Source: Stenotrophomonas maltophilia (GTDB lineage: Bacteria; Pseudomonadota; Gammaproteobacteria; Xanthomonadales; Xanthomonadaceae). From it: a stretch of DNA of 64,000 nucleotides. Positions 10,988 through 21,977 of this stretch are shown here, piece after piece. The stretch lies in NCBI RefSeq assembly GCF_900186865.1, contig NZ_LT906480.1, positions 948,001 to 1,012,000 on the forward strand. The letters are read 5' to 3'. The stretch's first letter is position 1. Every line of letters begins with the position of its first letter. Below the pieces are notes generated by a model that was not told the origin of the DNA, made no database searches, and saw only the letters and a program-made list of their open reading frames with translations. The position numbers were made by a program, and so were the translations under genes.

Positions 10988-11683
10988 ATGAAGCACGCCC
11001 GTGCCTGCCTCGCCATTGCCGCTGCCCTGACCCTGGCCGCCCCGTTCGCCGCCAGCGCCCAGGAAAACGAATCGCCGTACAGCTGGAACGTCACCGCTGT
11101 TTCCGATTACCTGTTCCGTGGTGTGTCGCAGACCGACGAGGATCCGACCCTGCAGGCCGGTTTCACCTACACCAGCCCGGTTGGCCTGTACGCAGGCGTG
11201 TGGGGCTCGGGCGTGGATTTTGGTGCGGGTGACCCGAAGACCGAGGTCGACTACCTGATCGGCTACGGCGTGGACGTCACCGAGCGCGTCAACTTCGACG
11301 TGCTGCTGAACCGCTACACCTACCTGAAGTCCAGCCACCAGAACTACAACGAGCTGATCACCACCACCACGCTGGATGACACCTACAAGCTGACGGTGGC
11401 CTACACCAACGATGTCTGGAACAGCAGCACCGATGGCTGGTACTTCGGCCTGGGCGGCAGCTGGGGCCTGCCGAAGGACTTCACCCTGAATGCCAACGTC
11501 GGTCGCAGCACCTTCGAGGACGGCATCGCCAAGGACTACACCGACTGGAACGTCGGCGTCGCGCGCCAGTTCGGCCTGTTCAACGTCGGCCTGGGCTACT
11601 ACGGCACCGACGGCAACGGCCGTGACAATTCCGGCAAGCTGGCCCACAGCCGGGTGATGCTGAGCGTCGCCGTAGGCAAGTAA
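10988..11683 (+). CDS. TorF-family putative porin
   Basis: A 231-residue outer membrane beta-barrel protein. Signal peptide residues 1-24 end ASAQ; the mature start is SPYSWNVTAVSDYLFRGVSQ, the hallmark of the TorF/gcw_chp family. Alternating hydrophobic strands run to the end (HSRVMLSVAVGK), as expected for a barrel whose last strand docks to BamA. ATG 10988 follows CGGAG. It lies divergent from kbl and convergent with tdh. The transported solute is unknown. Confidence 0.87.
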   Translation: MKHARACLAIAAALTLAAPFAASAQENESPYSWNVTAVSDYLFRGVSQTDEDPTLQAGFTYTSPVGLYAGVWGSGVDFGAGDPKTEVDYLIGYGVDVTERVNFDVLLNRYTYLKSSHQNYNELITTTTLDDTYKLTVAYTNDVWNSSTDGWYFGLGGSWGLPKDFTLNANVGRSTFEDGIAKDYTDWNVGVARQFGLFNVGLGYYGTDGNGRDNSGKLAHSRVMLSVAVGK

Positions 11684-11700
11684 CGCGGCAGGCGTTACGG

Positions 11701-11722
11701 GTAGTGCCGGCCGCTGGCCGGC
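11701..11722. repeat. SMAG palindrome
   Basis: GTAG-headed element with core GCCGGCCGCTGGCCGGC, 18 bp after the porin stop. Confidence 0.85.
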
Positions 11723-11732
11723 AACACCAAAG

Positions 11733-11759
11733 AAAAAGGCGCCCATCGGGCGCCTTTTT
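11733..11759. terminator. Bidirectional terminator between porin and tdh
   Basis: AAAAAGGCGCCC, four-base loop, GGGCGCCTTTTT. A-run and T-run on both sides serve the two convergent genes. Confidence 0.88.
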
Positions 11760-11815
11760 CAATTTCAAGGTGTGCCGAGCAGGCTCGGCACCCACCCATC
11801 GCGCACGGCGAAGGG

Positions 11816-12838
11816 TCAATTCCAGCTCAAAACAACCTTGCCGGCCTTGCCTTCTTCCATCAGGTCGAAGCCCTTCTGGAAGTCGTCGATCGGCAGCTGG
11901 TGGGTCATCACCTTGCCGAGCGGGAAGCCGGACAGCACCAGCTGGGTCATCTTGTACCAGGTCTCGTACATCTTGCGGCCGTAGATGCCCTGCACGGTCA
12001 GGCCCTTGAAGATGATCTTGTCCCAGTCGCAGCCGGCGCCCTTGGGCATGATGCCGAGCATGGCGATCTTGCCGCCGTGGTACATGCAGTCGAGCATGTC
12101 GTTGAACGCGCGCGGGTTGCCGCTCATTTCCAGGCCCACGTCGAAGCCCTCCATGTGCAGTTCCTTCATCACGTCCTTCAGCGACTGGTTGGCCACGTTG
12201 ACCACGCGGGTGGCACCCATGTCGGCGGCCAGCTTCAGGCGGAAATCATTGACGTCGGTCACCACCACGTTGCGCGCACCGATGTGCTTGCAGATGCCGG
12301 CGGCGATGATGCCGATCGGGCCGGCACCGGTGATCAGCACGTCCTCGCCGATCACGTTGAACTCCAGCGCACAGTGCGCGGCATTGCCGTACGGGTCGAA
12401 GAACGCAGCCAGCTCCGACGGGATCTGGTCCGGGATCGGCCACAGGTTGCTGGCCGGCATCACCATGTACTCGGCGAAGGCGCCGTTGACGTTGACGCCG
12501 ATGCCGACGGTGTTCGGGCACAGGTGCGGGCGGCCGCCACGGCAGTTGCGGCAGTGGCCGCAGACGATGTGGCCTTCGGCCGAGACGCGCTGGCCGATTT
12601 CATAGCCGGTCACGGCCGAGCCGAGTGCGGCGACGCGACCGACGAATTCGTGGCCGATGGTCAGGCCCGGCTTGATGGTGCGCTGGCTCCACTCGTCCCA
12701 CAGGTAGATGTGCAGGTCGGTACCGCAGATCGCGGTCTTCTCCAGCTTGATCAGGACCTCGTTCGGGCCCGGGGTCGGCACCGGAACCTCTTCCAGCCAG
12801 ACGCCCTTGGCCGCTTCGCGCTTGACCAGGGCCTTCAT
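11816..12838 (-). CDS. tdh: L-threonine 3-dehydrogenase
   Basis: Oxidises L-threonine to 2-amino-3-ketobutyrate with NAD+, feeding Kbl. The 340 residues align along their length with E. coli Tdh (341). Seen are the catalytic zinc cysteine in [20 protein letters not shown], the structural zinc site [14 protein letters not shown] and the NAD-binding [14 protein letters not shown]. The start is taken as ATG 12838 (MKALVKRE), the family start; ATGs at 12853 and 12868 would add 5 or 10 residues and none has a convincing ribosome site. Confidence 0.95.
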   Translation of the reverse strand: MKALVKREAAKGVWLEEVPVPTPGPNEVLIKLEKTAICGTDLHIYLWDEWSQRTIKPGLTIGHEFVGRVAALGSAVTGYEIGQRVSAEGHIVCGHCRNCRGGRPHLCPNTVGIGVNVNGAFAEYMVMPASNLWPIPDQIPSELAAFFDPYGNAAHCALEFNVIGEDVLITGAGPIGIIAAGICKHIGARNVVVTDVNDFRLKLAADMGATRVVNVANQSLKDVMKELHMEGFDVGLEMSGNPRAFNDMLDCMYHGGKIAMLGIMPKGAGCDWDKIIFKGLTVQGIYGRKMYETWYKMTQLVLSGFPLGKVMTHQLPIDDFQKGFDLMEEGKAGKVVLSWN

Positions 12839-13002
12839 CGTTTGCTGCGCCATCGGGGTGGAACTCATCAGGGGGAAAGCGCGGATTATAGGGTGCCGCG
12901 CGGATTTCCCATGTTGCGCTGCGGGTGCAGTGGCGGAACGAAAGGCGTGCGCAGGCGGGCGTTTCGAACGTGCCGCAAACAGCAGCGCCTCCTTGATTCC
13001 GG

Positions 13003-13189
13003 GGGAGGGGGCGTGGTCACCCTGGCCGGGACACGCAAAAGCCCATCCATGGTGCTCGATGGCGCCTTGCTCGTGCGCGCTGTCCTGCGCACACGGCAAG
13101 ACCGGGGTTGGGCGTCCTGCCCAACCCGCCAGTCGCATGCGCCCGGCCCATGGCGCCAACGGTCCCGGCCATGGTGACCACGCCCCCTC
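13003..13189. repeat. Long-armed inverted repeat upstream of the S46 peptidase gene
   Basis: Arms of about 28 bp, 13004-13031 and 13162-13188, match at all but one position (GAGGGGGCGTGGTCACC on the left, GGTGACCACGCCCCCTC on the right). The 130-bp interior contains further hairpins, such as GGTTGGGCGTCCTGCCCAACC. It fills most of the 478-bp gap between tdh and the peptidase gene; the rest of the gap shows no gene. It may be a small non-autonomous mobile element or a folded leader. Confidence 0.6.
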
Positions 13190-13316
13190 TGGACGATTCC
13201 ATGTGCGCGGCCGACGTGCGCATGGCAGCGCGAGAAGTAGGCCCATGACTTCCGGGGTTCGGGGCGGGGCAGGGCGGCGGGCTACAATCGAGGGTTCCAC
13301 TACCAGGGGCCGCTCC

Positions 13317-15479
<2,163 letters not shown>

Positions 15480-15480
15480 G

Positions 15481-15502
15481 GTAGTGCCGGCCGCTGGCCG
15501 GC
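15481..15502. repeat. SMAG palindrome
   Basis: GTAG-headed element directly after the peptidase stop codon (one base between). Confidence 0.85.
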
Positions 15503-15531
15503 AACCTCGACCAGATAGCCGGAGTTTCCCA

Positions 15532-15561
15532 AACCCCGCGACTCACGTCGCGGGGTTTTTT
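15532..15561 (+). terminator. Terminator of the S46 peptidase gene
   Basis: AACCCCGCGACTCACGTCGC stem continuing GGGGTTTTTTC. Confidence 0.88.
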
Positions 15562-15670
15562 CATGCCCGGCCCGGCCCGGTGCGCCGAACAGGTATCATC
15601 CCTGTTCCGCGTACTTCACAGGATGTGAACGAAACGCGGAAACCTCCTCCCCCCAGGACCCCTTGCACGC

Positions 15671-16315
15671 ATGCGCATCCTGCTTGCCCGCCACGGCGAA
15701 ACGCCGTGGAACGCCGAAGGCCGCTACCAGGGCCAGATCGATATTCCGCTTTCGCCGATCGGTGAAGCCCAGGCCCAGGCACTGGGTGCCCGCCTGGCCT
15801 CGGTGGACATCACCCGTGCCGTCGCCTCGCCGCTGTCGCGCGCGCAGCGCACCGCGCAGCTGGCGCTTGGCGCCGCCCGCGCCGACATGCTGCTGACCGA
15901 GCCGGAGCTGCAGGAAATCGCCCACGGTGAATGGGAAGGGTTGCTCGCCAGCGAGATCCACGAGAAGGATCCGTCGCGCCTGCAGGCCTGGCGCGAGGAG
16001 CCGGATACGGTGCTGATGCCCGGCGGCGAATCGCTGCGCCTGGTGCTGGAGCGCAGCTGGCGTGGGCTGGCGCGTGCCACCGAAGGCCTCGGTGAGCACG
16101 ACACCCTGCTGGTGGTTGCGCACGATGCGGTCAACCGCGTGATCCTGTGCAAGGTGCTGGGCCTGCCGCTTTCCCGCCTGTGGACCTTCCGCCAGGCACC
16201 GACCACGCTCAACCTGCTCGAAGGCGCCGACCTGGACAGCCTGGAAGTGGTGCGCCTGAACGACTGCGCCCACCACACGCCGTTCTTCGGCGAAGCCAAG
16301 CACCGCGCCCTCTGA
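15671..16315 (+). CDS. Histidine phosphatase family protein
   Basis: A 214-residue member of the phosphoglycerate-mutase-like branch. The catalytic loop LLARHGETPWNAEGRYQG (residues 4-21) holds the phospho-accepting His and the conserved Arg. Other marks are SPLSRAQRTAQL, the acid-base Glu in EIAHGEWEG, and VVAHDAVNRV with the second His. This variant resembles CobC/GpmB-type broad phosphatases; the substrate cannot be told. It precedes folC by 40 bp on the same strand and may share its transcript. Confidence 0.88.
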   Translation: MRILLARHGETPWNAEGRYQGQIDIPLSPIGEAQAQALGARLASVDITRAVASPLSRAQRTAQLALGAARADMLLTEPELQEIAHGEWEGLLASEIHEKDPSRLQAWREEPDTVLMPGGESLRLVLERSWRGLARATEGLGEHDTLLVVAHDAVNRVILCKVLGLPLSRLWTFRQAPTTLNLLEGADLDSLEVVRLNDCAHHTPFFGEAKHRAL

Positions 16316-16355
16316 TCCATCCCCCGCATCAACTGCTTCTGCTGGAACCGCTGCC

Positions 16356-17627
16356 GTGACGAACACCCCGACCACCCTGGCCGACTGGCTGGACTACATT
16401 GAACGCCAGCACCCGGCGAGCATCGACATGGGCCTGGAGCGCGTGCGCGCCGTGGCCGCGGCGATGGGCCTGGGCGCGCCGGCCAAGCGCACCATCGTGG
16501 TCGGTGGCACCAACGGCAAGGGCTCAACCGTGGCTTTCATCGAAGCCATTGCACGCGCCGCCGGCTGGAAGGTCGGTGCCTACACCTCGCCGCACCTGCT
16601 GCGCTACAACGAGCGCGTGCGCATCGACGGCCAGGACGTGGACGATGCCGCGCTGGTCGCCGCGTTCAATGCCATCGAAGCCGTGCGTGGCGAGATCACG
16701 CTGACCTATTTCGAGTACGGCACGCTGGCCGCGCTGCAGCTGTTCGCCGACGCCGGGCTGGACCTGGCGGTACTGGAAGTGGGCCTGGGCGGCCGCCTCG
16801 ATGCGGTCAACATCGTGGACGCCGACGTGGCGGTGATCACTACCGTGGACATCGACCATGCCGAGTGGCTGGGCGAGGATCGCGAGGCGATCGGGACCGA
16901 GAAGGCCGGCATCATCCGCGGCTGGAAGCCGGTGATCCTGGGCGAGACCGATCCGCCGTCGAGCGTGCTGCGCCGTGCCTACCTGGTTGGCGCCAATGCG
17001 ATCCGTGGTGGCAGCGACTATTTCTACGAGCCGATCGATGCGCAGCGTTGGCGCTGGCGCGATGTCGGCCTGCGCATGGAACTGCCGACCCCGGCGCTGG
17101 CCGGCCCGATCCAGCTGGCCAATGCGGGTGCCGCCATCGCCGCGCTGCGCGCGCTGGACAAGCCGGTGCCGCGTGCGGCGTGGGCCGCCGGTGTCGCAGC
17201 GGCGCGCATTTCCGGCCGGCTGCAGGCATTCGAGCGCGATGGCGTGCAGATCCGCGTCGACGTCGGCCACAACCCGCAGGCGGCGGGCCAGCTGGCGCGT
17301 GCGCTGAAGGCCGAGGTCTCTGCCGGGCGCACCCTGGCGGTGTACGCCGCGCTGCAGGACAAGGACGCAGCGGGGGTGGTGCAGGCGCTGGAGGACGTAG
17401 TGGGCGAGTGGACCCTGGCCGGGCTGGAAGGCCCGCGCGGGCAGAGCGCCGTCCAGCTGCAGGCACGCCTGGCCGGCACCGCCGCCGCCACGGCGCTGCT
17501 GGCTGACAGCGTCGAACAGGCACTGGCGCAGGTGCTGGCCCAGGCCGAGCGCGGTGACCGCGTGCTGGTGTTCGGCTCCTTCCATACCGCTGCCGCCGCC
17601 CTGCAATGGCTGCAGGGCGATGCCTGA
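16356..17627 (+). CDS. folC: Dihydrofolate/folylpolyglutamate synthase
   Basis: Adds L-glutamate to dihydropteroate and then to folates, an essential step of folate metabolism. The 423 residues are standard for bacterial FolC. The P-loop is VVGGTNGKGSTVAF (about residues 48-61); also seen are YTSPHLLRYNERVRI, LEVGLGGRLDAVN, and the C-terminal ligase domain beginning near DVGHNPQAA. The start is GTG 16356 with GGAACC upstream. Folate supply fits the downstream purine gene purF, and the order folC-dedD-cvpA-purF is the one known from E. coli. Confidence 0.95.
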   Translation: MTNTPTTLADWLDYIERQHPASIDMGLERVRAVAAAMGLGAPAKRTIVVGGTNGKGSTVAFIEAIARAAGWKVGAYTSPHLLRYNERVRIDGQDVDDAALVAAFNAIEAVRGEITLTYFEYGTLAALQLFADAGLDLAVLEVGLGGRLDAVNIVDADVAVITTVDIDHAEWLGEDREAIGTEKAGIIRGWKPVILGETDPPSSVLRRAYLVGANAIRGGSDYFYEPIDAQRWRWRDVGLRMELPTPALAGPIQLANAGAAIAALRALDKPVPRAAWAAGVAAARISGRLQAFERDGVQIRVDVGHNPQAAGQLARALKAEVSAGRTLAVYAALQDKDAAGVVQALEDVVGEWTLAGLEGPRGQSAVQLQARLAGTAAATALLADSVEQALAQVLAQAERGDRVLVFGSFHTAAAALQWLQGDA

Positions 17628-17708
17628 TACGCGTTCAGCCAACGCCGACGCCGTCCGGTCCGGCACCCGTATAATCGATGCCAATCTCCGGACAGTTGCC
17701 TGCCTCAC

Positions 17709-18752
17709 GTGGATACGCCTCTGAAACAGCGTCTGATTGGTGCCATCGTGCTGGTGGCACTGGCCGTGATTTTCCTGCCGATGCTGGTCAAGGGGCCGGC
17801 ACCGGACAGCGGCGTGGCCAATGTGCCGATCGCCGCGCCGGATGCACCGGCCGATGGCCAGTTCGAAACCCGTGAGCTGCCCCTGGTCGCCCCGGCCGGT
17901 GGTGCCACCGGCCTGCAGACCGGGCAGGCCAAGCCGCTGCAGGACGCCGCCACGCCGGCCACTCCGCCGACAGTGGACACCTCGCCGACGGTCGCCGCCG
18001 GCAACTATGCGGTTACCTTCGGTGCCTACGGCAGCAAGGCCGACGCCGACGCGGTGATCGCCTACCTGAAGCGCTCGCAGCTGCCGGGCTTCGCCGAAAC
18101 GGCGACCATCAACGGCCGCCAGGCATGGCGCGTGCGCGTGGGGCCGTACGCCGACCGTGCACAGGCCGAGGCCGCCCGCCTGCAGGCGGTGAAGATCCGT
18201 GCCGATGTGAAGGCCGAAGTGATCACCCTGGATGCCGCAGCGGACAGCAGCGCCCCGGTGGCAGCCACCCCGGCACCGGCTACGCCGAGCGCCAGTACCC
18301 CATCCGCCGCCACCGCGCCGTCGGCCAGCAGCAACCCGGTGCGCAGTGAAAGCCTGCCGCCGAGTACGCCGACTGCAACGACCACTCCGGCGGCCAAGCC
18401 CGAGCCGCCGAAGCCGGCGCCGAAGCCCGAAACCCCGAAGCCCGAGCCGAAGCCGGAGGCCACCGCCAGCAAGCCGGCAACGGCCCCGGCCACGCCGGCA
18501 GCGCCGGCCGCCAGCGGCGTCGGCTTTGCCGTGCAGCTGGGCGCGTTCGGCCAGGCCAACGATGCCAACGCCCTGCGCGACAAGGTCCGCGCCGCCGGCT
18601 TCAGTGCTTTTGTCGAGCAGGTGCGCACCGAAAAGGGCACCCTGCATCGCGTCCGCGTCGGGCCGGTGGCCAACCGTGGCGATGCCGAGCAGCTGAAGGC
18701 GCAGGTTGCCGCCAAGGTCGGCGTGGCCGGCATGGTCCGACCGCACCCATGA
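17709..18752 (+). CDS. SPOR-domain membrane protein, DedD-like
   Basis: A 347-residue inner-membrane anchored protein with two SPOR domains, which bind denuded septal glycan. The GTG start at 17709 gives MDTPLKQRLIGAIVLVALAV, a single membrane helix (about 9-28) preceded by a positive cytoplasmic end. The first SPOR unit is near residues 97-180 (YAVTFGAYGSKADADAVI), the second near 270-345 (FAVQLGAFGQANDANAL). Between them lies a Pro/Lys/Ala-rich spacer (PKPEPKPE repeats). Position between folC and cvpA is that of dedD in E. coli; two SPOR units instead of one is a difference. Confidence 0.85.
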   Translation: MDTPLKQRLIGAIVLVALAVIFLPMLVKGPAPDSGVANVPIAAPDAPADGQFETRELPLVAPAGGATGLQTGQAKPLQDAATPATPPTVDTSPTVAAGNYAVTFGAYGSKADADAVIAYLKRSQLPGFAETATINGRQAWRVRVGPYADRAQAEAARLQAVKIRADVKAEVITLDAAADSSAPVAATPAPATPSASTPSAATAPSASSNPVRSESLPPSTPTATTTPAAKPEPPKPAPKPETPKPEPKPEATASKPATAPATPAAPAASGVGFAVQLGAFGQANDANALRDKVRAAGFSAFVEQVRTEKGTLHRVRVGPVANRGDAEQLKAQVAAKVGVAGMVRPHP

Positions 18753-18798
18753 CCCACGCGCAGCCTCGTTGCCAGCGCCGCCGAAGGAGCGGGGCGCC

Positions 18799-19578
18799 AT
18801 GATCGACGTGGTGCTGCTGATCGTGATCGCCGCCTCCACCCTGCTGGGGATGCTGCGCGGCTTCGTGGGAATCGTCATCGGCACCCTGTCGTGGCTGCTG
18901 GCCGCGTGGGCGGCCTTCGCCTTTGGCAATGACGCCGCCCATTGGTGGGCCGCCCCGGCGGCCCCCGGTGGCGAACACTTCGTCGGTGGCTACCTGGGGG
19001 TCGGCATCGGCGTGATGATCGTGGTTGCGGTGATCGGCATGGTCATCAAGGCTCTGGTCCACCGCAGCATGCTGACCAGCCTGGACCGCCTGCTGGGCGG
19101 GGTGCTGGGCGCCGTGCGGGGCGGCCTGATCGCCGCGATCCTGCTGCTGCTGGGCAGTTTCACCCCGTTGACTGCCGAGCCCTCCTGGCAGCGCTCGGCG
19201 GTGCGCCCGCTGCTGAACCCCACCGTTGCGTGGATGAACAGCAAGCTGCCGCACTGGGAGGTTCCCGGGGCCGATCTGCTGCCCAAGGCCTTGCCGACCG
19301 ACGCGCTGTCCCCATCTGCATTGATGGAGTTGGGCAAGAACGCAGGCGCCGGGTTGGGAAAGCCGGGCGCGGCAGGCGATAATGGCATCCTCAACCAGGT
19401 AGTGGCAGGCAGCGGATGGCTGCGGCCTGCGAAAGCGGAACAGGGCGATTCCTACGATCCGGCCGAAGTGCGTCCGGACGCCCCAGCACTGCCGGACAGT
19501 ATCGAGCCGGGCGATCCGGCCAATGTCGACCGCAGGCGCGGCGACCACCGCGGCCAGGTACGGCCACCTTCCTTGTAA
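18799..19578 (+). CDS. cvpA: CvpA family membrane protein
   Basis: A 259-residue inner-membrane protein of the CvpA (colicin V production) family. It starts MIDVVLLIVIAASTLLGMLR after AAGGAGC; an earlier in-frame GTG-type start overlapping the SPOR gene is rejected. Four hydrophobic helices cover residues 1-125, followed by a long soluble tail (to 259), longer than in E. coli CvpA (162). It lies 30 bp before purF, as in E. coli, where the two are cotranscribed. Confidence 0.9.
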   Translation: MIDVVLLIVIAASTLLGMLRGFVGIVIGTLSWLLAAWAAFAFGNDAAHWWAAPAAPGGEHFVGGYLGVGIGVMIVVAVIGMVIKALVHRSMLTSLDRLLGGVLGAVRGGLIAAILLLLGSFTPLTAEPSWQRSAVRPLLNPTVAWMNSKLPHWEVPGADLLPKALPTDALSPSALMELGKNAGAGLGKPGAAGDNGILNQVVAGSGWLRPAKAEQGDSYDPAEVRPDAPALPDSIEPGDPANVDRRRGDHRGQVRPPSL

Positions 19579-19608
19579 CTGGGCACAGCCCAGCGGAGAC
19601 CTCGCACC

Positions 19609-21075
19609 ATGTGTGGCATCGTCGGAATCGTCGGCAACCAGAACGTCGCCGGGCAGTTGTATGACGGCTTGACCGTCCTCCAGCACCGTGGCCAGGACGC
19701 GGCGGGCATCGCCACCGCCAACGGCAGCCGCCTGCGCGTGCAGAAGGCCACCGGCCTGGTCCGCGATGTGTTCGATGCCCGCACCATGTCCACCCTGGAA
19801 GGCAGCGTCGGCATCGCCCACGTGCGTTACCCGACTGCCGGTTCGGAAGGCATGGACGAGGCGCAGCCGTTCTACGTCAATTCGCCGTATGGCATCGCGC
19901 TGGCCCACAACGGCAACCTGATCAATACCGAGGCGCTGCGCCAGCAGGTGTTCGAACAGGACCGCCGCAACGTCAACACCGATTCGGACAGCGAAGTGCT
20001 GCTGAACGTGTTCGCCTATGAACTGGAGCAGCAGCGCCAGCTGAGCCCGGAAGCCGCGATCCGCGCGGTGGCTGGCGTGCACCGCCGCTGCAAGGGTGGC
20101 TATGCAGTGGTCAGCGTGGTGCTGGGCCTGGGCCTGGTCGCCTTCCGCGACCCGCATGGCATCCGTCCGCTGGTGCTGGGCAAGCGCAGCCATGCCGAGG
20201 GCGACGAGTACATCGTGGCGTCCGAGTCGGCCGCGCTGGACGTGCTGGGCTTCCAGCGCGTGCGCGATGTGCAGCCGGGCGAAGCGCTGGTGATCACCGC
20301 GCGTGGCGAGCTGTTCTCGGAGATCTGCGCCGAGCCGGCCGAGCACACCCCGTGCATCTTCGAATACGTGTATTTCGCACGCCCGGATTCGATGATCGAC
20401 AACGTGTCGGTGCACAAGGCGCGCATGCGCATGGGCATCAAGCTGGGCGAGAAGATCCTGCGCCTGCGCCCGGACCACGACATCGACACCATCATCCCGA
20501 TCCCGGATACCTCGCGCGACGCTGCGCTTGAGATCTCCAACGTACTCGGCGTGAAGTACCGCGAAGGCTTCATCAAGAACCGCTACATCGGCCGTACCTT
20601 CATCATGCCGGGGCAGGGCGAACGCGTGAAGTCGGTGCGTCGCAAGCTCAACCCGATCCACCTTGAGTTCCGCAACCGCGTGGTGCTGCTGGTGGACGAT
20701 TCGATCGTGCGTGGCACCACCAGCCAGCAGATCGTGCAGATGGCCCGTGACGCGGGCGCGCGCAAGGTCTACCTGGCCAGCGCCGCGCCGCCGGTGCGCT
20801 ACCCGAACATCTACGGCATCGACATGCCGGCGGCCGAGGAACTGGTCGCGCACAACCGCACCGTGGAAGAGATCGAAGCCCACCTGGGCTGCGACTGGCT
20901 GATCTACCAGGACCTGGAAGACATGGAAGCGGCAGTGAGCGAGGGCAATCCGGCGCTGCGCAACTTCGATTCGTCCTGCTTCAACGGCCACTACCCGACC
21001 GGCATTGAACCGGGCTACTTCGAGCGCATCCAGCAGCTGCGGTCGGACGACGCCAAGCACAAGCGCCGCGCCTGA
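19609..21075 (+). CDS. purF: Amidophosphoribosyltransferase
   Basis: First committed step of purine synthesis: transfers ammonia from glutamine to PRPP. The 488 residues begin [20 protein letters not shown]; Cys2 becomes the N-terminal nucleophile after Met removal. The glutaminase domain shows GRAD-type [10 protein letters not shown] and [10 protein letters not shown]; the phosphoribosyltransferase domain shows [19 protein letters not shown]. The E. coli-type enzyme without a propeptide fits. Probably in operon with folC, the SPOR gene and cvpA. The next gene starts 9 bp after the stop. Confidence 0.97.
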   Translation: MCGIVGIVGNQNVAGQLYDGLTVLQHRGQDAAGIATANGSRLRVQKATGLVRDVFDARTMSTLEGSVGIAHVRYPTAGSEGMDEAQPFYVNSPYGIALAHNGNLINTEALRQQVFEQDRRNVNTDSDSEVLLNVFAYELEQQRQLSPEAAIRAVAGVHRRCKGGYAVVSVVLGLGLVAFRDPHGIRPLVLGKRSHAEGDEYIVASESAALDVLGFQRVRDVQPGEALVITARGELFSEICAEPAEHTPCIFEYVYFARPDSMIDNVSVHKARMRMGIKLGEKILRLRPDHDIDTIIPIPDTSRDAALEISNVLGVKYREGFIKNRYIGRTFIMPGQGERVKSVRRKLNPIHLEFRNRVVLLVDDSIVRGTTSQQIVQMARDAGARKVYLASAAPPVRYPNIYGIDMPAAEELVAHNRTVEEIEAHLGCDWLIYQDLEDMEAAVSEGNPALRNFDSSCFNGHYPTGIEPGYFERIQQLRSDDAKHKRRA

Positions 21076-21084
21076 GGACCAGGC

Positions 21085-21909
21085 GTGGTTGACGTGCCCG
21101 ACGTTGCTGGCGACCTGCTGCGCGCAGCGCAGCAGTGCCTGGCCGAAGCCGACCCGCTGCGCAAGGTTGCGCTGACCCAGGCCTACGCCGCTGCGTTCCG
21201 TGCCGGCCGCCTGAAGGTGGCTGCCGACGCGCTACCGCCAGAGCCGATCCGCATGCCGGGCCGGCCGGCGCAGCTGGTGCTGGTGCACCCGCGCGAAGTG
21301 CCGCGGCGCGGACTGGGCGGTGTGGAAGGTCGGGCTGCCTTCATCCACGCCATCGCGCATATCGAACTCAACGCGATCGACCTGGCCTGGGACGCGGTGT
21401 ACCGCTTCCGCGGCCTGCCGCCGGCGTTCCATGCCGACTGGGTCAGCTGTGCCGACGACGAATCGCGGCACTTCATGCTGCTGCGGGAGCGCCTGCAGGT
21501 GCATGGCCACGACTACGCCGACTTCCCCGCGCACAACGGCCTGTGGGAAATGTGCGAAAAGACCGCGCACGATGGCCTGGCACGCATGGCGCTGGTGCCG
21601 CGCGTGCTGGAAGCGCGCGGCCTGGACGTGACGCCCGGCATGATCGAGAAACTGCGCAATGTCGGCGATGGCGAGACTGCCGACGTGCTGGAAGTGATCC
21701 TGCGCGAGGAAGTGGCACATGTGGCTGCCGGTTCGCGCTGGTACCGCTGGTACTGTGACCGTGCCGGCGTCGAACCGCGTGCACGTTTCAAGGAACTGCT
21801 GGTGGAGTACGCCGGCGGCTACCTGCACGGACCGTTCAACATGGAAGCGCGCCTGCTGGCCGGTTTCGATGCGGATGAGCTCGCCAACCTGGTCGAACAG
21901 GCCGGTTGA
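21085..21909 (+). CDS. DUF455 ferritin-like protein
   Basis: A 274-residue soluble protein of the DUF455 family, a ferritin-like four-helix fold. Candidate metal ligands are in AHIELNAIDLAWDAVYRF (Glu and His), CADDESRHFMLL and LREEVAHVAAGSRWYRW, i.e. the E...ExxH pattern. The GTG at 21085 follows GAGGACC and the gene starts 9 bp after purF, so it is likely translated from the purF transcript. The biochemical role is not established; some relatives are annotated as acting on modified tRNA, which I cannot support here. Confidence 0.85.
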   Translation: MVDVPDVAGDLLRAAQQCLAEADPLRKVALTQAYAAAFRAGRLKVAADALPPEPIRMPGRPAQLVLVHPREVPRRGLGGVEGRAAFIHAIAHIELNAIDLAWDAVYRFRGLPPAFHADWVSCADDESRHFMLLRERLQVHGHDYADFPAHNGLWEMCEKTAHDGLARMALVPRVLEARGLDVTPGMIEKLRNVGDGETADVLEVILREEVAHVAAGSRWYRWYCDRAGVEPRARFKELLVEYAGGYLHGPFNMEARLLAGFDADELANLVEQAG

Positions 21910-21911
21910 AG

Positions 21912-21976
21912 AAAAGGGGACGGAGGGGATCAAGTCGTTTGTGGCACAAACGACTTGATCCCCTCCGTCCCCTTTT
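21912..21976. terminator. Very long perfect hairpin between convergent genes
   Basis: Stem of 31 base pairs (21912-21942 with 21946-21976) and a three-base loop, with A-run on the left and T-run on the right. It lies 2 bp after the DUF455 stop and 1 bp before the DUF2235 stop, so it can terminate both. The length is well beyond a usual terminator. Confidence 0.8.
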
Positions 21977-21977
21977 T

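Noticed and set aside
16524-21060. Two very long minus-strand frames (about 800 codons each) opposite folC-purF
   Set aside because: They are shadows of GC-rich genes: composition is low-complexity His/Gly/Arg-rich, no motifs, and the plus strand encodes clear enzymes.
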